Assembly: GCA_039621445.1 (NCBI GenBank)
Contig: CP154954.1
Span: 13,076,716 to 13,140,715 of the forward strand
DNA length: 64,000 bases
Reading direction: 5' to 3'
Origin: Euglena gracilis
Taxonomy: Eukaryota; Euglenida; Euglenophyceae; Euglenales
Of the stretch, positions 22,192-32,474 are shown one piece after another; the stretch's first letter is position 1, and every line of letters begins with the position of its first letter. A program made the position numbers and the translations under genes. A model generated the notes under the pieces. The model did not search any database. It was not told the origin of the DNA and saw only the letters and a list, made by a program, of their open reading frames with translations.

Positions 22192-23885
22192 GTGACCAGC
22201 ATGGTTTCGTGTGGTGCCGGACCTCTATCGCTAACCCTGAATATATTCTTCATAGTTTTGTTAATATATGCATGTTATTATAATGCATTATTTATGTTAT
22301 TATCACAAAGATTCAATGTTCAGGGTCGCTTTTGGGAGCGATTGTCGATCGAAAGCCCCAGTGTTTCATCCACCGGACAAGGTGCAGCGTCTTGAGTCAT
22401 AAGAGCAAAATCAGAGACGCTGAGTGTGAAAATGGATGGTTTGTGTTCGGAGTGCCGAGCGGTGGGCGGTGCCATGATGTGGGCAGCAGCCTGCCGCTCA
22501 AAGAACTCCGCCACCCAGGGCTCGGGGAGGGGGGTGGCAAACGAACAGCTCAACTCTCAACTCTCATTTGCTTGCTTTTCTCTGTTGCAAATTTCCTGCA
22601 CAAACATGCACAATCGTGGGCGTGCACACACACACAGCGAATTCTGTTGATGTATACAAACACACATATACAAGCACACGTGTAATCACAAGCATACACT
22701 CAGACACACACACAACACATGCACATACACACGCACGCGCAGGAACACACGCACAGACAGACAGACAGACACACACATGCAGACACATCCATCAATATCG
22801 ATTGGAAGTGTCGGGTGGGTGCTTTTCCAGCACGTTCATGTAACGTAGCCCGTTCCCTGCTGGCGCATCGCAGAGGCCCATCTGTACCCAGTGTGGAACC
22901 ACACCATGGCCCAGTGGCAGGGTACCCAAACGACAACGGTCGCCAATTGTCCTGCTTTTCAGCTATTATTGTGCAGCCTGGCTTTGAAGTTTACTTTCTT
23001 TGACTTGGTCAAGTTCCTGAACGTCTGACTTGTATGGGCTTTCCGAGCCTTTTTTTTTCCTTCTCCCTCCAAAATATCTTCAAAATTGAGTGCCGAAGAG
23101 CTGTACGTGTTAAGGTTGCTACAGAAGTCAATTTTCTGCGGGTTAATGGGAGAATGCATTCAAAAACTAAAGAAAACACAGGAAGTCAAATTATGGGATA
23201 AAAAGTGCAGACAGTCAATATAGGAAATATTTCATTTTTAAAAAAGTCTTGCTTCTGGGTCATAAATTGCAGTGGGGGGGAAATCACAGGAAAAAATTTG
23301 GGTTGCTGTTCGTTTGGTGCTATTTTTTTGGCTACCATATTGGGATTGTATTATGAAACGAGCTTTATCGGGGGCACTGAGTCATCGAGCGGGGTTTTGT
23401 TTTCTGGGCATACCCTGTCGTAGGCACACCATATCATTGACAGACAAATCACCACCAACCCACCAACCCACCCACCCACCCCCCCACCCACCCACCCACC
23501 CACCCACACACACACAACACACAACACACAACACACAACACACAACACACAACACACAACACACAAGACACAACACACACACACACACACACCACACCAC
23601 ACATACGCAACATACACACACAACACAACACACACACGCACACACACACACAACACACACTGTCAATCACATTCCCGGCACACAACCTGGCACCATTCGC
23701 AGAAGTGCGGTTGCCTTGACACACTGTGTCAACGTCTCAATGTTGGCCCACAACCACGCCAGCCGCACCCCCCGGCCACAGCCTCGAACACAAGGGGGCG
23801 GGTCGGACCCCGCCAACACCCACCCCAAACCGTCCAGACGGGGCCCTGGCGTGGGGTCGACCCGCGGCTGCCCCGGACCCTCCAG
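22192..23885. other. Intron with CA microsatellites
   Basis: The gap between exons E and F holds CA/GACA tracts at about 22625-22785 and a (CCCA)n + (CACAA)n tract at about 23450-23660. 22320-22560 is open on both strands without splice borders. No exon is supported. Confidence 0.5.
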
Positions 23886-24044
23886 CGGGCGACGCCGACC
23901 GTCCTCGCGTTCCTCGCCTCCCCGCTCTGCACGGAGCCCGACTGGCTGTTGGAGCGCTGCCAGCGCCCAGTGCCCCTCATCCCGGAGTTCTCCCCGAAGC
24001 TGCTCACCGGCCGGGGGACGGGTCTCCCCTCGCCCGGGCACCGA
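23886..24044 (+). CDS. Gene 1, exon F
   Basis: Acceptor ccggaccctccag|CGG is phase 0 and matches exon E. The frame reads RATPTVLAFLASPLCTEPDW, LLERCQRPVPLIPEFSPKLL and TGRGTGLPSPGHR. Ending at CACCGA|gtgttt gives 53 codons and phase 0. An earlier donor (GGGACGG|gtctcc, 24021) would give phase 1. The segment looks like a short helical domain (FLASPL...WLLERC). Third positions are strongly G or C. Confidence 0.66.
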
Positions 24045-26104
24045 GTGTTTGTTGGTTTTTGTGTAGGAGGAGGTGAGAGAGGGGCCCGCCCACCCCCCTC
24101 TGTCTCTCTGTATGGGATCCCCCCAGGGTGGAGGGGGGATCCGGATCACACCCCTCTGGGGTCTGGGGACCAAAACCCTGGAACCAAAACATTTTCTTCC
24201 CCGGCGCCATGCCCCAGAAGATTTATGTTTTTATCAGCTGTATTTGTCAATTTGGAGAAAACTCACCAGAAAACCGCAATTTTGGGTCTCCCACAAAAAT
24301 TTTGTGGTGTCGCATGGTGTTTTTTCTCCGACCCCTCCCGGATGGGGGTCATGCCAGCCAGCAGCCTTCTTCAGGGGGGGAAATGCGTTGCGCATTTTCC
24401 CACATTTTTGCGCCTTTTTTTTGCGCATTTTTTGCACATTCCCCCCCCATTTTTGCACATTTTCCATTTTTTGCGCATTTTTTGGGGGCATTTTTTTTGC
24501 CATTTTGCACATTTTCCATTTTTTGCACATTTTCCACCCAAATCACATGCTCACCGAATTTTGCCGACGTTCAACTGACCCATTTCTGTAACCAACCAAC
24601 CGATTTTCGCACTTTTTTTCCACCCAAGGGACCCGCCTCAAGAGAAAACCCTTGGATGATGAGGTGTGGGTACTCATCCAATGACGATGAGGACATTGGG
24701 GGTTTCAGAGACCCCACATTGACACGTAACCAAGGCGGGAATCCCACTCCCCTGGTCACAAGTAAGGGGCAACCATCGCTGACATTGTTGGTTATGGTGA
24801 ACGGAGAGTGACGCCTTGGTCATGCATTTTTTTTGGCCTAAATGCCTTCATTTCAGCTCTTTTTGGTGATTTTGGTTTAATTTTGGGTTTACTGTTGGAA
24901 ATTTTTCCAAGTCCTTTTTCCCTAAGGAATGTCACAAACTCAGCGCATTTTTTGCGCATTTTTTTGCGCATTTTTGCGCATTTTTTCTGAGGGCTGTCCA
25001 GCGCATCCCCCCCCCCTGCTTCTTCCAGCCAGCAGCCCTGGACCCACTCCACACAGGTTTTTAATTATTTTCCAGCCGCCCGAAAGGCGGTCAGACGGTA
25101 ACGGGTTTTTGGCTTTCAGGGGTGCAAAAATTGGGCGAAAATGGGCTAAAATGCGTCGGACTTTGGCTGGCCAGGGCAAATTTTGGATAAAAAAAAATCC
25201 ATTTTGCGTTTTTGGGGGGGGATTTTTGGTGTTTCGGTTTTTGGTACCTGCTTCGACCCCAGCTCGGGCCCAGTTCCAGCCGGGGATCCCTATGGGGGGG
25301 GTCCGCTAGCAGCCTTTTTCCAGCCAGCCTTAATTTTCCAGCCTCTGAGCTGGACCCCCCGGGTCACTAAGCGACACCCTGCTTGGAATTTCGCCTGTTT
25401 TTTTTTGAACCATGATCAAACACCGTGCTGACTGATGGTTGTGGGGGCGTGACTGGACGTGACTGGATCTGTGATTCTGGAGGACTGCACCCACCCCCCC
25501 CCCTTTGTCCAAAAACAAGCCATTTTGCCATTTTGGCAAACCCCCCGTGTCCATGCCATGCGCACAAGGAGGGGGAGGGAAGGGGAGTCAGGTGTGTGTG
25601 CAGGAATCTTTACCCTGCACGGTGGCCGAGGTCCAGCCAGCCTTCTTTTGGTATTGGCGCAAGCTTGTTGTGGCGAATGCGGGTGCCATTGGTTTGGGGC
25701 CTCAGGTGGAGTGGGAAGCCACGGGAAGTGTTTGCGGGGGGGGGGGATGACGGCTGCCTCCAGCCGCTGCCAGACCAGACCACAATTCAGGGTCTCAAAA
25801 TCGAAAGTGGTTGGGTCGCGGTTGGCCGCAGCTCAACCCTGAACCAAATTTTTAGTTGGGACCGCGGCCGGCTGGCCCAACCAACGGCGGCCCTTCCTCT
25901 CGGGAGTGACCTCCCCGGGGGATGCGGGGATTGTGGGAGAAAGATGTGCACAGAACACGGAGAGAAAGAGGAGTCAGGGCTGCGGCGGCTGCGAGCTCTG
26001 GCAATGGTTTCTCCCGGATGCCTGGGGAGTGGGGCAGGCGCGCTGCAGACCCGTGCCCCAAGGGGGGGGTCAGACCCTCCCCTGTCTCTGACCGCCGCTC
26101 TCAG
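24045..26104. other. Intron or intergenic sequence with TTTTGCGCATTTTT repeats
   Basis: 24380-24540 and 24940-25020 are TTTTTTGCGCATTTTT arrays, the second ending GGGCTGTCCAGCGCATCCCCCC, a terminus seen also at 3100-3130 and 45660-45690. 25440-25475 has a few GTGACTGGA units. ORFs at 25425-26144 are open on both strands and not convincing. Confidence 0.45.
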
Positions 26105-26227
26105 AGTGTGCCGCACATCCTGGATACCGAGGCAATGCCGCTAATCCCAAAGCGCTTGCCATGCCAGCATTGCCCGGTTTTGAGGGCGAAGTTTGCTTTG
26201 GTCTGCGGCATTCTTAATGACACGCAG
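26105..26227 (+). CDS. Possible exon between F and G
   Basis: After ccgccgctctcag| the frame reads SVPHILDTEAMPLIPKRLPC, QHCPVLRAKFALVCGILNDT and Q, phase 0, and stops at CAG before ggtcat. The composition is natural and includes CQHC. Third-position GC is about 60%, lower than the definite gene 1 exons, and no phase-matched donor to exon G exists, so it may belong to a different gene or be a relic. A perfect 11-bp inverted repeat covers its 3' end. Confidence 0.35.
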
Positions 26228-26723
26228 GGTCATTAAGAACCCTGCAGCCCAATCCAGCCCTATCAGGGGTCATGATTCAGGGGAAGGGTGAAAGGAATAG
26301 CATTTATTTATCTGGTGACTGCATCCCAAGGAGTTCTCACCCATGGAATTGGGAGAATTTTATGGCATTAGCAGTCCTCGCTGCATCGGAATGTTTCAGG
26401 GTTCTGGTGCTAGCTCACCTGTGGCAGTTTCACAGAGAGGGAATGCTCTTTTCCACAGTCTTTGTGTGTGCTCGATTTCACCATTCCAGTCAACGTTCCA
26501 TTTCTAGGGGTGGGCAATCCCAACGATAGCGCCTGCCTGGTTACCCCGATGCGATACTCAACAGTCCAGACAATTTTCATTCCGCGGATTATCATACCCC
26601 CCAGCAGAATGGCAGTGCCTGCTTGGGTAGGCACCCTGTGCATACTGGGACCCCCCAACATGCCCCCCCGGGGAGGTTGGTCATACTCAGCCTGCTCGGA
26701 GAGCAAGGCGTGTGCGGGGGTAG

Positions 26724-26831
26724 GACTCCGCCGCGCTTTGCCCCCGCCGCCCGCCAAACCCCCACACCCTCCGCCGGCACACGCTGCATGACTCACGCCC
26801 ACGGTTGTATGGGAAGCTCCGCAGATATAAG
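26724..26831 (+). CDS. Gene 1, exon G
   Basis: 36 codons, phase 0-0, from a weak acceptor (cgggggtag|GAC) to an excellent donor (AGATATAAG|gtaggt). The frame reads DSAALCPRRPPNPHTLRRHT and LHDSRPRLYGKLRRYK, very basic, and is the only one of the three frames with no stop that ends at the donor. An in-frame TAG just before GAC forces a start here or later. No domain is recognised. Confidence 0.55.
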
Positions 26832-27081
26832 GTAGGTGGCAGGGGGGGGTCACCCTCCCCCTTCCAAAACTAGGAGGGGGTGTGGAGAACCCCCACCTAC
26901 CCCCAGTTTTCAGTCGCCGAAAACTTCGGCAGTTTTTATGGGGGTCAAATTCATCAATTTTTTTGAAATTTCTCAAAAATGGCAGGAAAGCAGAGGAAAT
27001 GTCAGGAGAACCAAATTGAAGCCCGAAAAATGCCGTAGGGGGGTGACAGGGGTAGTGGTAGGGGGTCCCCCCCCCTCCGAG

Positions 27082-27224
27082 ATCCCCACACAACCCTGCT
27101 CGCGCCTGTTCAAGCGCGGCAGCCTGCCGCCCGCCCTGCCCCCCACCGGGCTGCCCCCCCGACGGGCCTCACTGGCGCCGCTCCCAGCCCCGCAGGCCCC
27201 TTCTTACCTTCCCCTCCCTTTTCG
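27082..27224 (+). CDS. Gene 1, exon H
   Basis: It follows ccccctccgag|ATC in phase 0 and reads IPTQPCSRLFKRGSLPPALP, PTGLPPRRASLAPLPAPQAP and SYLPLPFR, a Pro/Leu/Arg-rich, probably disordered segment with G/C third positions in the first 38 codons. Ending at TTTTCG|gttggg gives phase 2, which fits exon I. A GC donor at CCCGCAG|gcccct (27195) is an alternative. The F1 transposon begins 16 bp downstream. Confidence 0.52.
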
Positions 27225-27239
27225 GTTGGGTTGCTTATG

Positions 27240-27456
27240 CAGGGGTTTTTTTAGCCGTGGACCCGGGGGGGGGTGGGTGGGTCCTGCCGAGCCCGGGGGG
27301 GGGGTCCCCCCGGAGGAGGGTGGGATATACTTTTCGTTCCCAAGGCGCCGAAATTTTTTGAAAAAGGTGCAATTTTTGGCATTTTTCGGGGAAAAGCGCG
27401 TGGGTCCCCCGGGACCCCCCCCCCAGGGTCCCCCCGGTCTTAAAAAAAAACCCCTG
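27240..27456 (+). mobile_element. F1 hAT-like MITE, complete ends
   Basis: It starts CAGGGGTTTTTTTAG and ends CTTAAAAAAAAACCCCTG, giving near-perfect terminal inverted repeats over about 13 bp. Body: G/C runs, ggtgggatatacttttcg, gcgccgaaattttttg, aaaaaggtgc. The flanking 8-bp target copies are not identical here (tgcttatg / gttggttg), so this insertion is old or rearranged. It lies in the intron between exons H and I. Confidence 0.8.
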
Positions 27457-27909
27457 GTTGGTTGCCAGTATGTGTGGCTCTTCATGGCGGGCGGGGGGGG
27501 TGCGATCCTCTGAGGATTTTGCTGTGTGTCGTCATTTGTACACGTTGAGTGTTAGATTTGTTGGAGGCGGTATTCCAACCAAACATTCATTCAAAACCTG
27601 CGTGACCCCTCCAGGCGGGATTTCAAGAGAGAGCGGGTGGGTTGGGGGACCCAGGTGTGCGGAACAAAAAGCCAGGCCGCAAAATATTTTTCAGGAGTAC
27701 CCCATCCCGCCCAATGGGGAGGGGAATCTGCACTGCCCTCACCAGGCTGGGAATCCCCCGGGGAACAAAATTTTTCTTCTCCATCACTTTGTGCTGGAAT
27801 ACCTATTTTGTCTTTTTTTTGCAATTTGGTGAGGACCTCAACTGAAATGCGGGGTTGGGAACTCTTTGACTCCAAAATTTTTTCTTTCAGAAAGTTTTCG
27901 GAAAAAAAA

Positions 27910-28204
27910 GGTTCGGTATAAGGAGGGTTTACGGGGTTTAGGTGGGAGGGTGTTCCCGTCACAGCCCCCTCCAAGTCCGGGCCAACCTCCCCACTGCCAG
28001 ACCGACCCCGGCAAAGTGCCCGGGACCCGGAAAAAGTCACGTTTTTGTTTCCGCGTTTTGCCGCCAAAAATTATTCGCGTTTTTGACAGTTTTTTTTTTG
28101 CCCAAAGAGTGTCCAAAAGTGGCATTTTCGGCCAATTTTAAGGAGGCAAAGCCCCAGGCCAAAAATCAGTCAGCCGGACCGCGCCACTGTTCGGGTGGAG
28201 GGGG
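27910..28204 (+). mobile_element. F2 MITE, partial copy
   Basis: It begins GGTTCGGTATAAGGAGGG and matches the F2 element at 61546 through GTTTAGGTGGG...GGGTGT, the cccaaa...gtggcatttt segment and GGACCGCGCCACTGTT. The right terminus is not recognisable. Confidence 0.55.
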
Positions 28205-28285
28205 TCACCTCCCCAACCTGCCGCGCCGGCCTCGTGATGCGAGGGGGCCTGGCCCCACGGTGCCCATCCCCGGCCGCCGGGGCAG

Positions 28286-28423
28286 CGTGCCCGCCGAGGA
28301 CCTGTGGCGCCTCGCCCCCGCCGGCCTCCGCGTTGACCCGCTGCGCACCGCCGCGATGGAGACGCTGCTGCTGCACAGCGACAGGAGGGGGCCCCCCCGG
28401 CCGCCCGGGGGGCCCCCGACCCG
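28286..28423 (+). CDS. Gene 1, exon I
   Basis: After gccggggcag|C (phase 2, fitting exon H) the frame reads VPAEDLWRLAPAGLRVDPLR and TAAMETLLLHSDR. This is a clean helical segment with nearly all third positions G or C. The 3' border is uncertain: no GT follows SDR directly, and the donor used here (GACCCG|gtgcgg) adds a Gly/Pro-rich tail read from G/C runs. It may be wrong, because its phase does not fit exon J. Confidence 0.6.
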
Positions 28424-29139
28424 GTGCGGCGCATGGCCTGGGGGGGGGGGGGCGGGTGGTGTTACCTCGCCTCCCTGGTCATTGACACGGCGTGCTGTTG
28501 ACACCCCCCCGCGTCAGTGGCACTTTTCTGGAACGCAATTTTTTCCTTTGTGTTGGCCATGGTTTCTGAGGAATATCCGCCAAGGCACTTCAAAATTGTG
28601 CCGGATCTTCTTCCCAGCCAGCCACGGCGACGAATGCTTTCCCCGCTGAATGTCGTGATTTGGTGCAGTATGAGAGGTCCGATGGCCGCCAAGCATTTCC
28701 GCCGAAATTGAACGGGCCTGAATGGACTTCCTGTGCGCCAGAAATTTCTTTCAAGGTTGATGTCCCGGGGCGCGGCAAGGGGGCCGTCACATGATCAGAA
28801 ATTTATTTGAACTTTGGAGAGATTCCAACATCCAGCCTCCAAGCTTTTTTGTCACAGGAGGGTCAGCAACCCCCCCAGGTCCATCCCCCCCCCCCGGGCT
28901 CCCACCCAACCAACCCCTTGGATTTTTGCCTTTGACTGGTTTGAGCGGATGGCTGGTTTTACGCTGGGGTCACCCCTTTTCCTGCGGAGGCGCCCCGGTG
29001 GAAAGGCGGGAACGGTCGGCGTCGCTGCCCCGGCTGGTGACCAAGCATTTGTCTTTTGACTGACCTCAGCCATGCCGAAGCAACGCGTCGCAGTGCGACC
29101 AGTTGCTGGCTGCCGGTCGTGTGTGCGTTACCGGACCTG

Positions 29140-29335
29140 ACTGGAGCGTTACTGGAACGTGACTGGGGCGTGACTAGAGCGTGACTGGGGCGTGACTGGA
29201 ACGTGACTGGGGCGTGACTAGAGCGTGACTGGGGCGTGACTGGAACGTGACTGGGGCATGACTAGAGCGTGACTGGGGCGTGACTGGGTGTGACTGGGGC
29301 GTGACTGGGTGTGATTCGGGCGTGACTGAACCTGG
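29140..29335 (+). repeat. Minisatellite of GTGACTGGNGC units
   Basis: About sixteen 11-12-bp units, GTGACTGGGGC alternating with GTGACTAGAGC and GTGACTGGAAC, form a higher-order pattern of about 58 bp. Single units also occur at 11740-11785 and 25447-25475. It lies immediately upstream of exon J. Confidence 0.9.
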
Positions 29336-29343
29336 GAATTCAG

Positions 29344-29430
29344 ATGATTGCGGGCCACATGTGCTTGCGGGGGACGATCGACGACAAGACGGCGCTCAGC
29401 CAGAGTCAGCGGGCGGGGCGGGGCTCCTGA
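29344..29430 (+). CDS. Gene 1, exon J (last exon, stop TGA)
   Basis: After gggaattcag| the frame reads MIAGHMCLRGTIDDKTALSQ, SQRAGRGS and TGA. All but three or four codons end in G or C, and neither other frame has this bias, so the frame is well supported. The junction with exon I is not phase-matched, which means that exon I ends elsewhere or one exon is missing. An internal donor (CCAGA|gtcagc) would avoid the stop and is an alternative. Confidence 0.5.
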   Translation: MIAGHMCLRGTIDDKTALSQSQRAGRGS

Positions 29431-29633
29431 GGGGCCGGTCGGTGACCCCGCCGTGCTTCGCTTTTGGGTCTATCGGCCTGTGTCATTCCCCGTGCAACTT
29501 GAAAGGTATCCAGTGCAGCCAGATGGAACAGGGATGAAAGTACCAAAAAGAATAATATCATGTTGGTGTTGGTGCCGTCGTTGGCAGCCTTTGCGTCATT
29601 TCGGCTAAGCGTATTTTTTTTGCCTCATCCCAG

Positions 29634-29940
29634 GACATTTAAAGGAAAGGAACGAAAGCCCAGCGTGCTGCCTGTTAAGAAGATGCCCCATTTTGTCCAC
29701 TACAATTACACCAACAACTTCATTATTCAACGCCTTAAACACATTGTTGCGACGTATTTATTACTTGCCCCTCATTTTGCATTTTCCATTTTGAACCCAA
29801 TTGTTCCCATCGCAGATCTTTCAATGTTGGTTCTTCATGTAAACTTCTGTCCCAGTGATGAACAAATTATTGAAATTTCGGGGCGGAATTTGTTTCCCCA
29901 CAAAGAAAATCTCTTTTGTTATATTCACGTGGACGTTTAA
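29634..29940 (+). CDS. Possible last exon of an unidentified gene
   Basis: After tgcctcatcccag|G (phase 2) a frame of about 100 codons runs to TAA. It contains TFKGKERKPSVLPVKKMPHF and then VHYNYTNNFIIQRLKHIVAT, and ends NLFPHKENLFCYIHVDV. It has a lysine-rich start and a hydrophobic middle (YLLLAPHFAFSI) that could be a membrane segment. Third positions are AT-rich, unlike gene 1. No family is recognised. Confidence 0.35.
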
Positions 29941-30498
29941 GTCAGTTATGTTAATGACGCATGAGTAGTTTCATTTGCCTCTCTTGAAGGTTGAAGGCGG
30001 GCACCTCCCTGGGTTCTACAAACTGAATGATATTTCTGCATTTTGGCGTTGGCATAATGGAGCATCGCGAGGCCTCAACTGTTTCTCCTTCCACCTATCT
30101 CGTGACCGCTGATTCCCGTATTCCCATTCCCCCCTCCCACGCTCCCCCAGGAGACATTCTCCCCGGGTGGCTGTCAAAACAAACCAGGACCCTGCTGCGG
30201 CATTTATTTGTTTGCTTCGCTGTGGCAGTCACACTGGGCCCACTGCTGGGTTTTTTTTTTGTCTTGGACCCCCTCGGGGGTAGGGTGGGTGCGTCCGGCC
30301 GAACCCCCCCCTCCCCCCAGGGGGTCCCTCGGAGGGGGGTGGGATATATTTTTCGCCTTTGGCACCGAAATTGTTTGAAAAAGGGTGCTTTTTTAGCATT
30401 TTTCGCGATTTTTGGCCATTTTTGGGGGAAAGTGGGTGGACCCCCCCCCAGGGCCCCCCCGGGGGTGGGTGGGGGGACCCCCCTCCCCCATGATCTTA

Positions 30499-31133
30499 CC
30501 CCCCCCTATGTCCAACGACCCCCCTATGTCCAACGACCACCCCCCCGGTCAGAGGACACCTTTTCGGAGGTTTGATGTTTTTTTTTGCAGGTGTGTGAAA
30601 ACCGGAGGTTTGTCAGCCCTGAAAGGCTTTTCTTCCGCCCTTGTCCTCTACCCCGCAGCCCATCGTCCGTTGAAATGTTCCCTCTGGGGAGTTTTGTGCA
30701 TTACAAGCGCTCCGCCGGGGAGATAGTGCTTGCGGTTGTTGAAGGAGCTTCACCACACTCCCAACATTCCACCATGACATTTTCGGGTGTTTCCCAGGTT
30801 GCATGATGGAGTGAAGATGGTTGATGGAATGCAGGGATTGTCAACTGGGTATCTTTGTTTTTTTTGAAATCCCGCGGCGTGAAGGTACGTTTTGGGTGTT
30901 ATTTGGGGAAATATTTGTTGACAGGGCTGGAAATGGAGGCGCGAAGCACCGGAAGTAAAATTTTGACCTGTTTTGGGGGGTTTCGGCAAACTTTTTTTCC
31001 CCGACCCCGTGTCCAACGACCACCCCCCCAGTCAGAGGACACCTTTTTGGTCACTACCCTATGTCCAACGACCGCCCCCCCCCGGCCAGAGGACAGAGGT
31101 TACCGGTCGTTGGACATAGGGGGGGGGGGAGGG
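30499..31133 (+). mobile_element. F3 Tc1/mariner-like MITE nested in F1, TA target duplication
   Basis: Ends: CCCCCCCTATGTCCAACGAC and, inverted, GTCGTTGGACATAGGGGGG followed by GAGGG. It is flanked by TA at 30497-30498 and 31134-31135, exactly where the F1 arm would read TTAAAAAA. Subterminal copies of CCCCGGTCAGAGGACACC occur at both ends. The sister copy at 38116 shares both ends but not 30591-30800. No transposase is present. Confidence 0.88.
30591..30797 (+). CDS. Exon-like segment captured inside the F3 element
   Basis: 69 codons, phase 0-0, between a textbook acceptor (ttttttttgcag|GTG) and a donor (TTTCCCAG|gttgca). The frame reads VCENRRFVSPERLFFRPCPL, PRSPSSVEMFPLGSFVHYKR and SAGEIVLAVVEGASPHSQHS. 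It sits in the part of the F3 copy that has no counterpart in the copy at 38116, so it was probably picked up from a host gene. Whether it is expressed is unknown. No family was recognised. Confidence 0.42.
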
Positions 31134-31157
31134 TAAAAAAAAACCCCTGGCCCACTG

Positions 31158-31934
31158 GTGCGCTTTGAGAGGGCGGAGGTTGAGGGTGTGTGGATTTGGG
31201 CTGCTGACCCCCCATTTTTTTCAATGATTTACTGCTATTTTTGGTTGTTTTTTTTGTTTGCCATCCTTGTTGGGTCGGGGCATGGGTTGGAGTGGATATC
31301 AATAAAAATTGCTTTGGGGGGGATGGATTTGGAGCTGAAAGGTCCCCAGGTGCCCCTTTCCCCTCCCCTGTCTGTCTGTCTGTGGGGTGTGAATGGCTAT
31401 ATATCCATGGTCAACAACCCCCCCTAAAAAGGCAAAACCACTCAAAAGTAAGACCCCCAAGACCCCCAGGCAAAAAAATCCAAAAGCAAGTCCCCCGACG
31501 GCAGGAAGCGCCAGAGGAGGTAATTTTCCCATGAAAATTATCCCAAAAACCGCAATCTCAGATGCAAAAAATGGTGAAATTTCCGACAACATTTTGAATG
31601 AAAAACATTTCGGATGCTTAGGATCAAAAAAAATGTGCTAATTGTCAAACTGTGCCGATTTGCACATGGTGTGAAGCGCCAAAGGAATCATTTTTGGTGT
31701 TTTGGAACCTGAAAGATGATTTTTTGGAGGGGGGGGGGCTCGGATCAGTCTAGAAAAACACAACCCCCCGAAAAAAAAAACACCTCTTCCTGGAGGTGTC
31801 CAGCAACAGACCCAAAAATAAAACCCGTTAAAGTTAGTGTCAAACAGCGCCCCCCAAAGCAAAGGGAATTTCCCCCAATTCATTTCCAGAAATGTTTCGA
31901 ATTCCAGAGAATTCTGGGCCCTGACGTTTTGAAC
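31158..31934. other. Non-coding stretch
   Basis: T-rich and A-rich words and a TGTCTGTCTGTC run near 31370. Frames on both strands are short, without splice partners. Confidence 0.4.
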
Positions 31935-32053
31935 CTGCGTTGAGGCAACCAAGAGAAAGGATTCCATTCTCACGAATGACCCAAATGTTTCCTCTTTGTC
32001 CATGTCTTTGACAAGGTGAGGTAGTGTGTATTTCGTGTATGGACCTCTCCCCC
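31935..32053 (-). CDS. Internal exon of a minus-strand gene
   Basis: Read on the minus strand: acceptor tatgcacttgtcag|GG, donor CAACGCAG|gttcaa. The frame (phase 1 in, phase 0 out, 39 codons) reads GRGPYTKYTLPHLVKDMDKE followed by ETFGSFVRMESFLLVASTQ. It is a well-balanced, convincing protein segment. The frame is open upstream to an ATG (32066), so it could also be a first exon. No family is recognised, and neighbouring exons were not found. Confidence 0.5.
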
Positions 32054-32324
32054 CTGACAAGTGCATATGTGCGCCTTTTTTTGAAATCTTTTCAGGGCCT
32101 TTGTTTCACTTTTTCCTTATTCTCCTATCAAATTCAAGCACTGTATCAACTTTCCTGCGACATCAGGTGATAATTATGTAACAGGATTTCAAATTTATTT
32201 CAAATTTTCAAAGTAGAAACAACCAACAAACTACCACCGAGTTCAGTTGGGTTGTGTTCAACCTTCAATCCAATCCAGCTTGACATTGTGCAAAATTGCA
32301 ACAAACAGCCAAAGGTACCCCCCA

Positions 32325-32460
32325 CCCCACCGCCACTACCTACCGGCACCCTTCAAACCGAACACCCCCGCCCCCCTGTCGGGGGTTGCAGATGTTGGGG
32401 TGCGTACGAGTACGACCCCCCCGGTCGGGATTGGAAGAACCAGGTCGGTGGGGGGGTAAC
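32325..32460. repeat. Copy of the GGTCGGGGGTTGCAG repeat
   Basis: CCTGTCGGGGGTTGCAG, ggggtgcgtacgag and CCCCCGGTCGGGATTGGAAG follow in the same order as at about 12650-12740 and 1650-1735, and more loosely at 3425-3530. It is a dispersed element of about 100 bp rich in CCGGTCGG half-palindromes. Confidence 0.6.
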
Positions 32461-32474
32461 CATAGGAGGAGGCT

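Larger units (their letters stand above)
30238..31157 (+). mobile_element. F1 hAT-like MITE interrupted by an F3 element, with 8-bp target duplication
   Basis: The F1 element occupies 30246-31149, starting CTGGGTTTTTTTTTTG and ending AAAAACCCCTG. It is flanked by perfect 8-bp duplications GCCCACTG (30238-30245 and 31150-31157). The body matches other F1 copies up to catgatct at 30496 and resumes at 31136 with aaaaaaaacccctg. The interrupting segment is the F3 element at 30499-31133. Confidence 0.88.

Noticed and set aside
26272-26800. Frames of 85-227 codons on both strands at 26.3-27.1 kb
   Set aside because: Both strands give plausible peptides, but neither shows matched acceptors and donors. 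Only 26105-26227 and 26724-26831 were kept.
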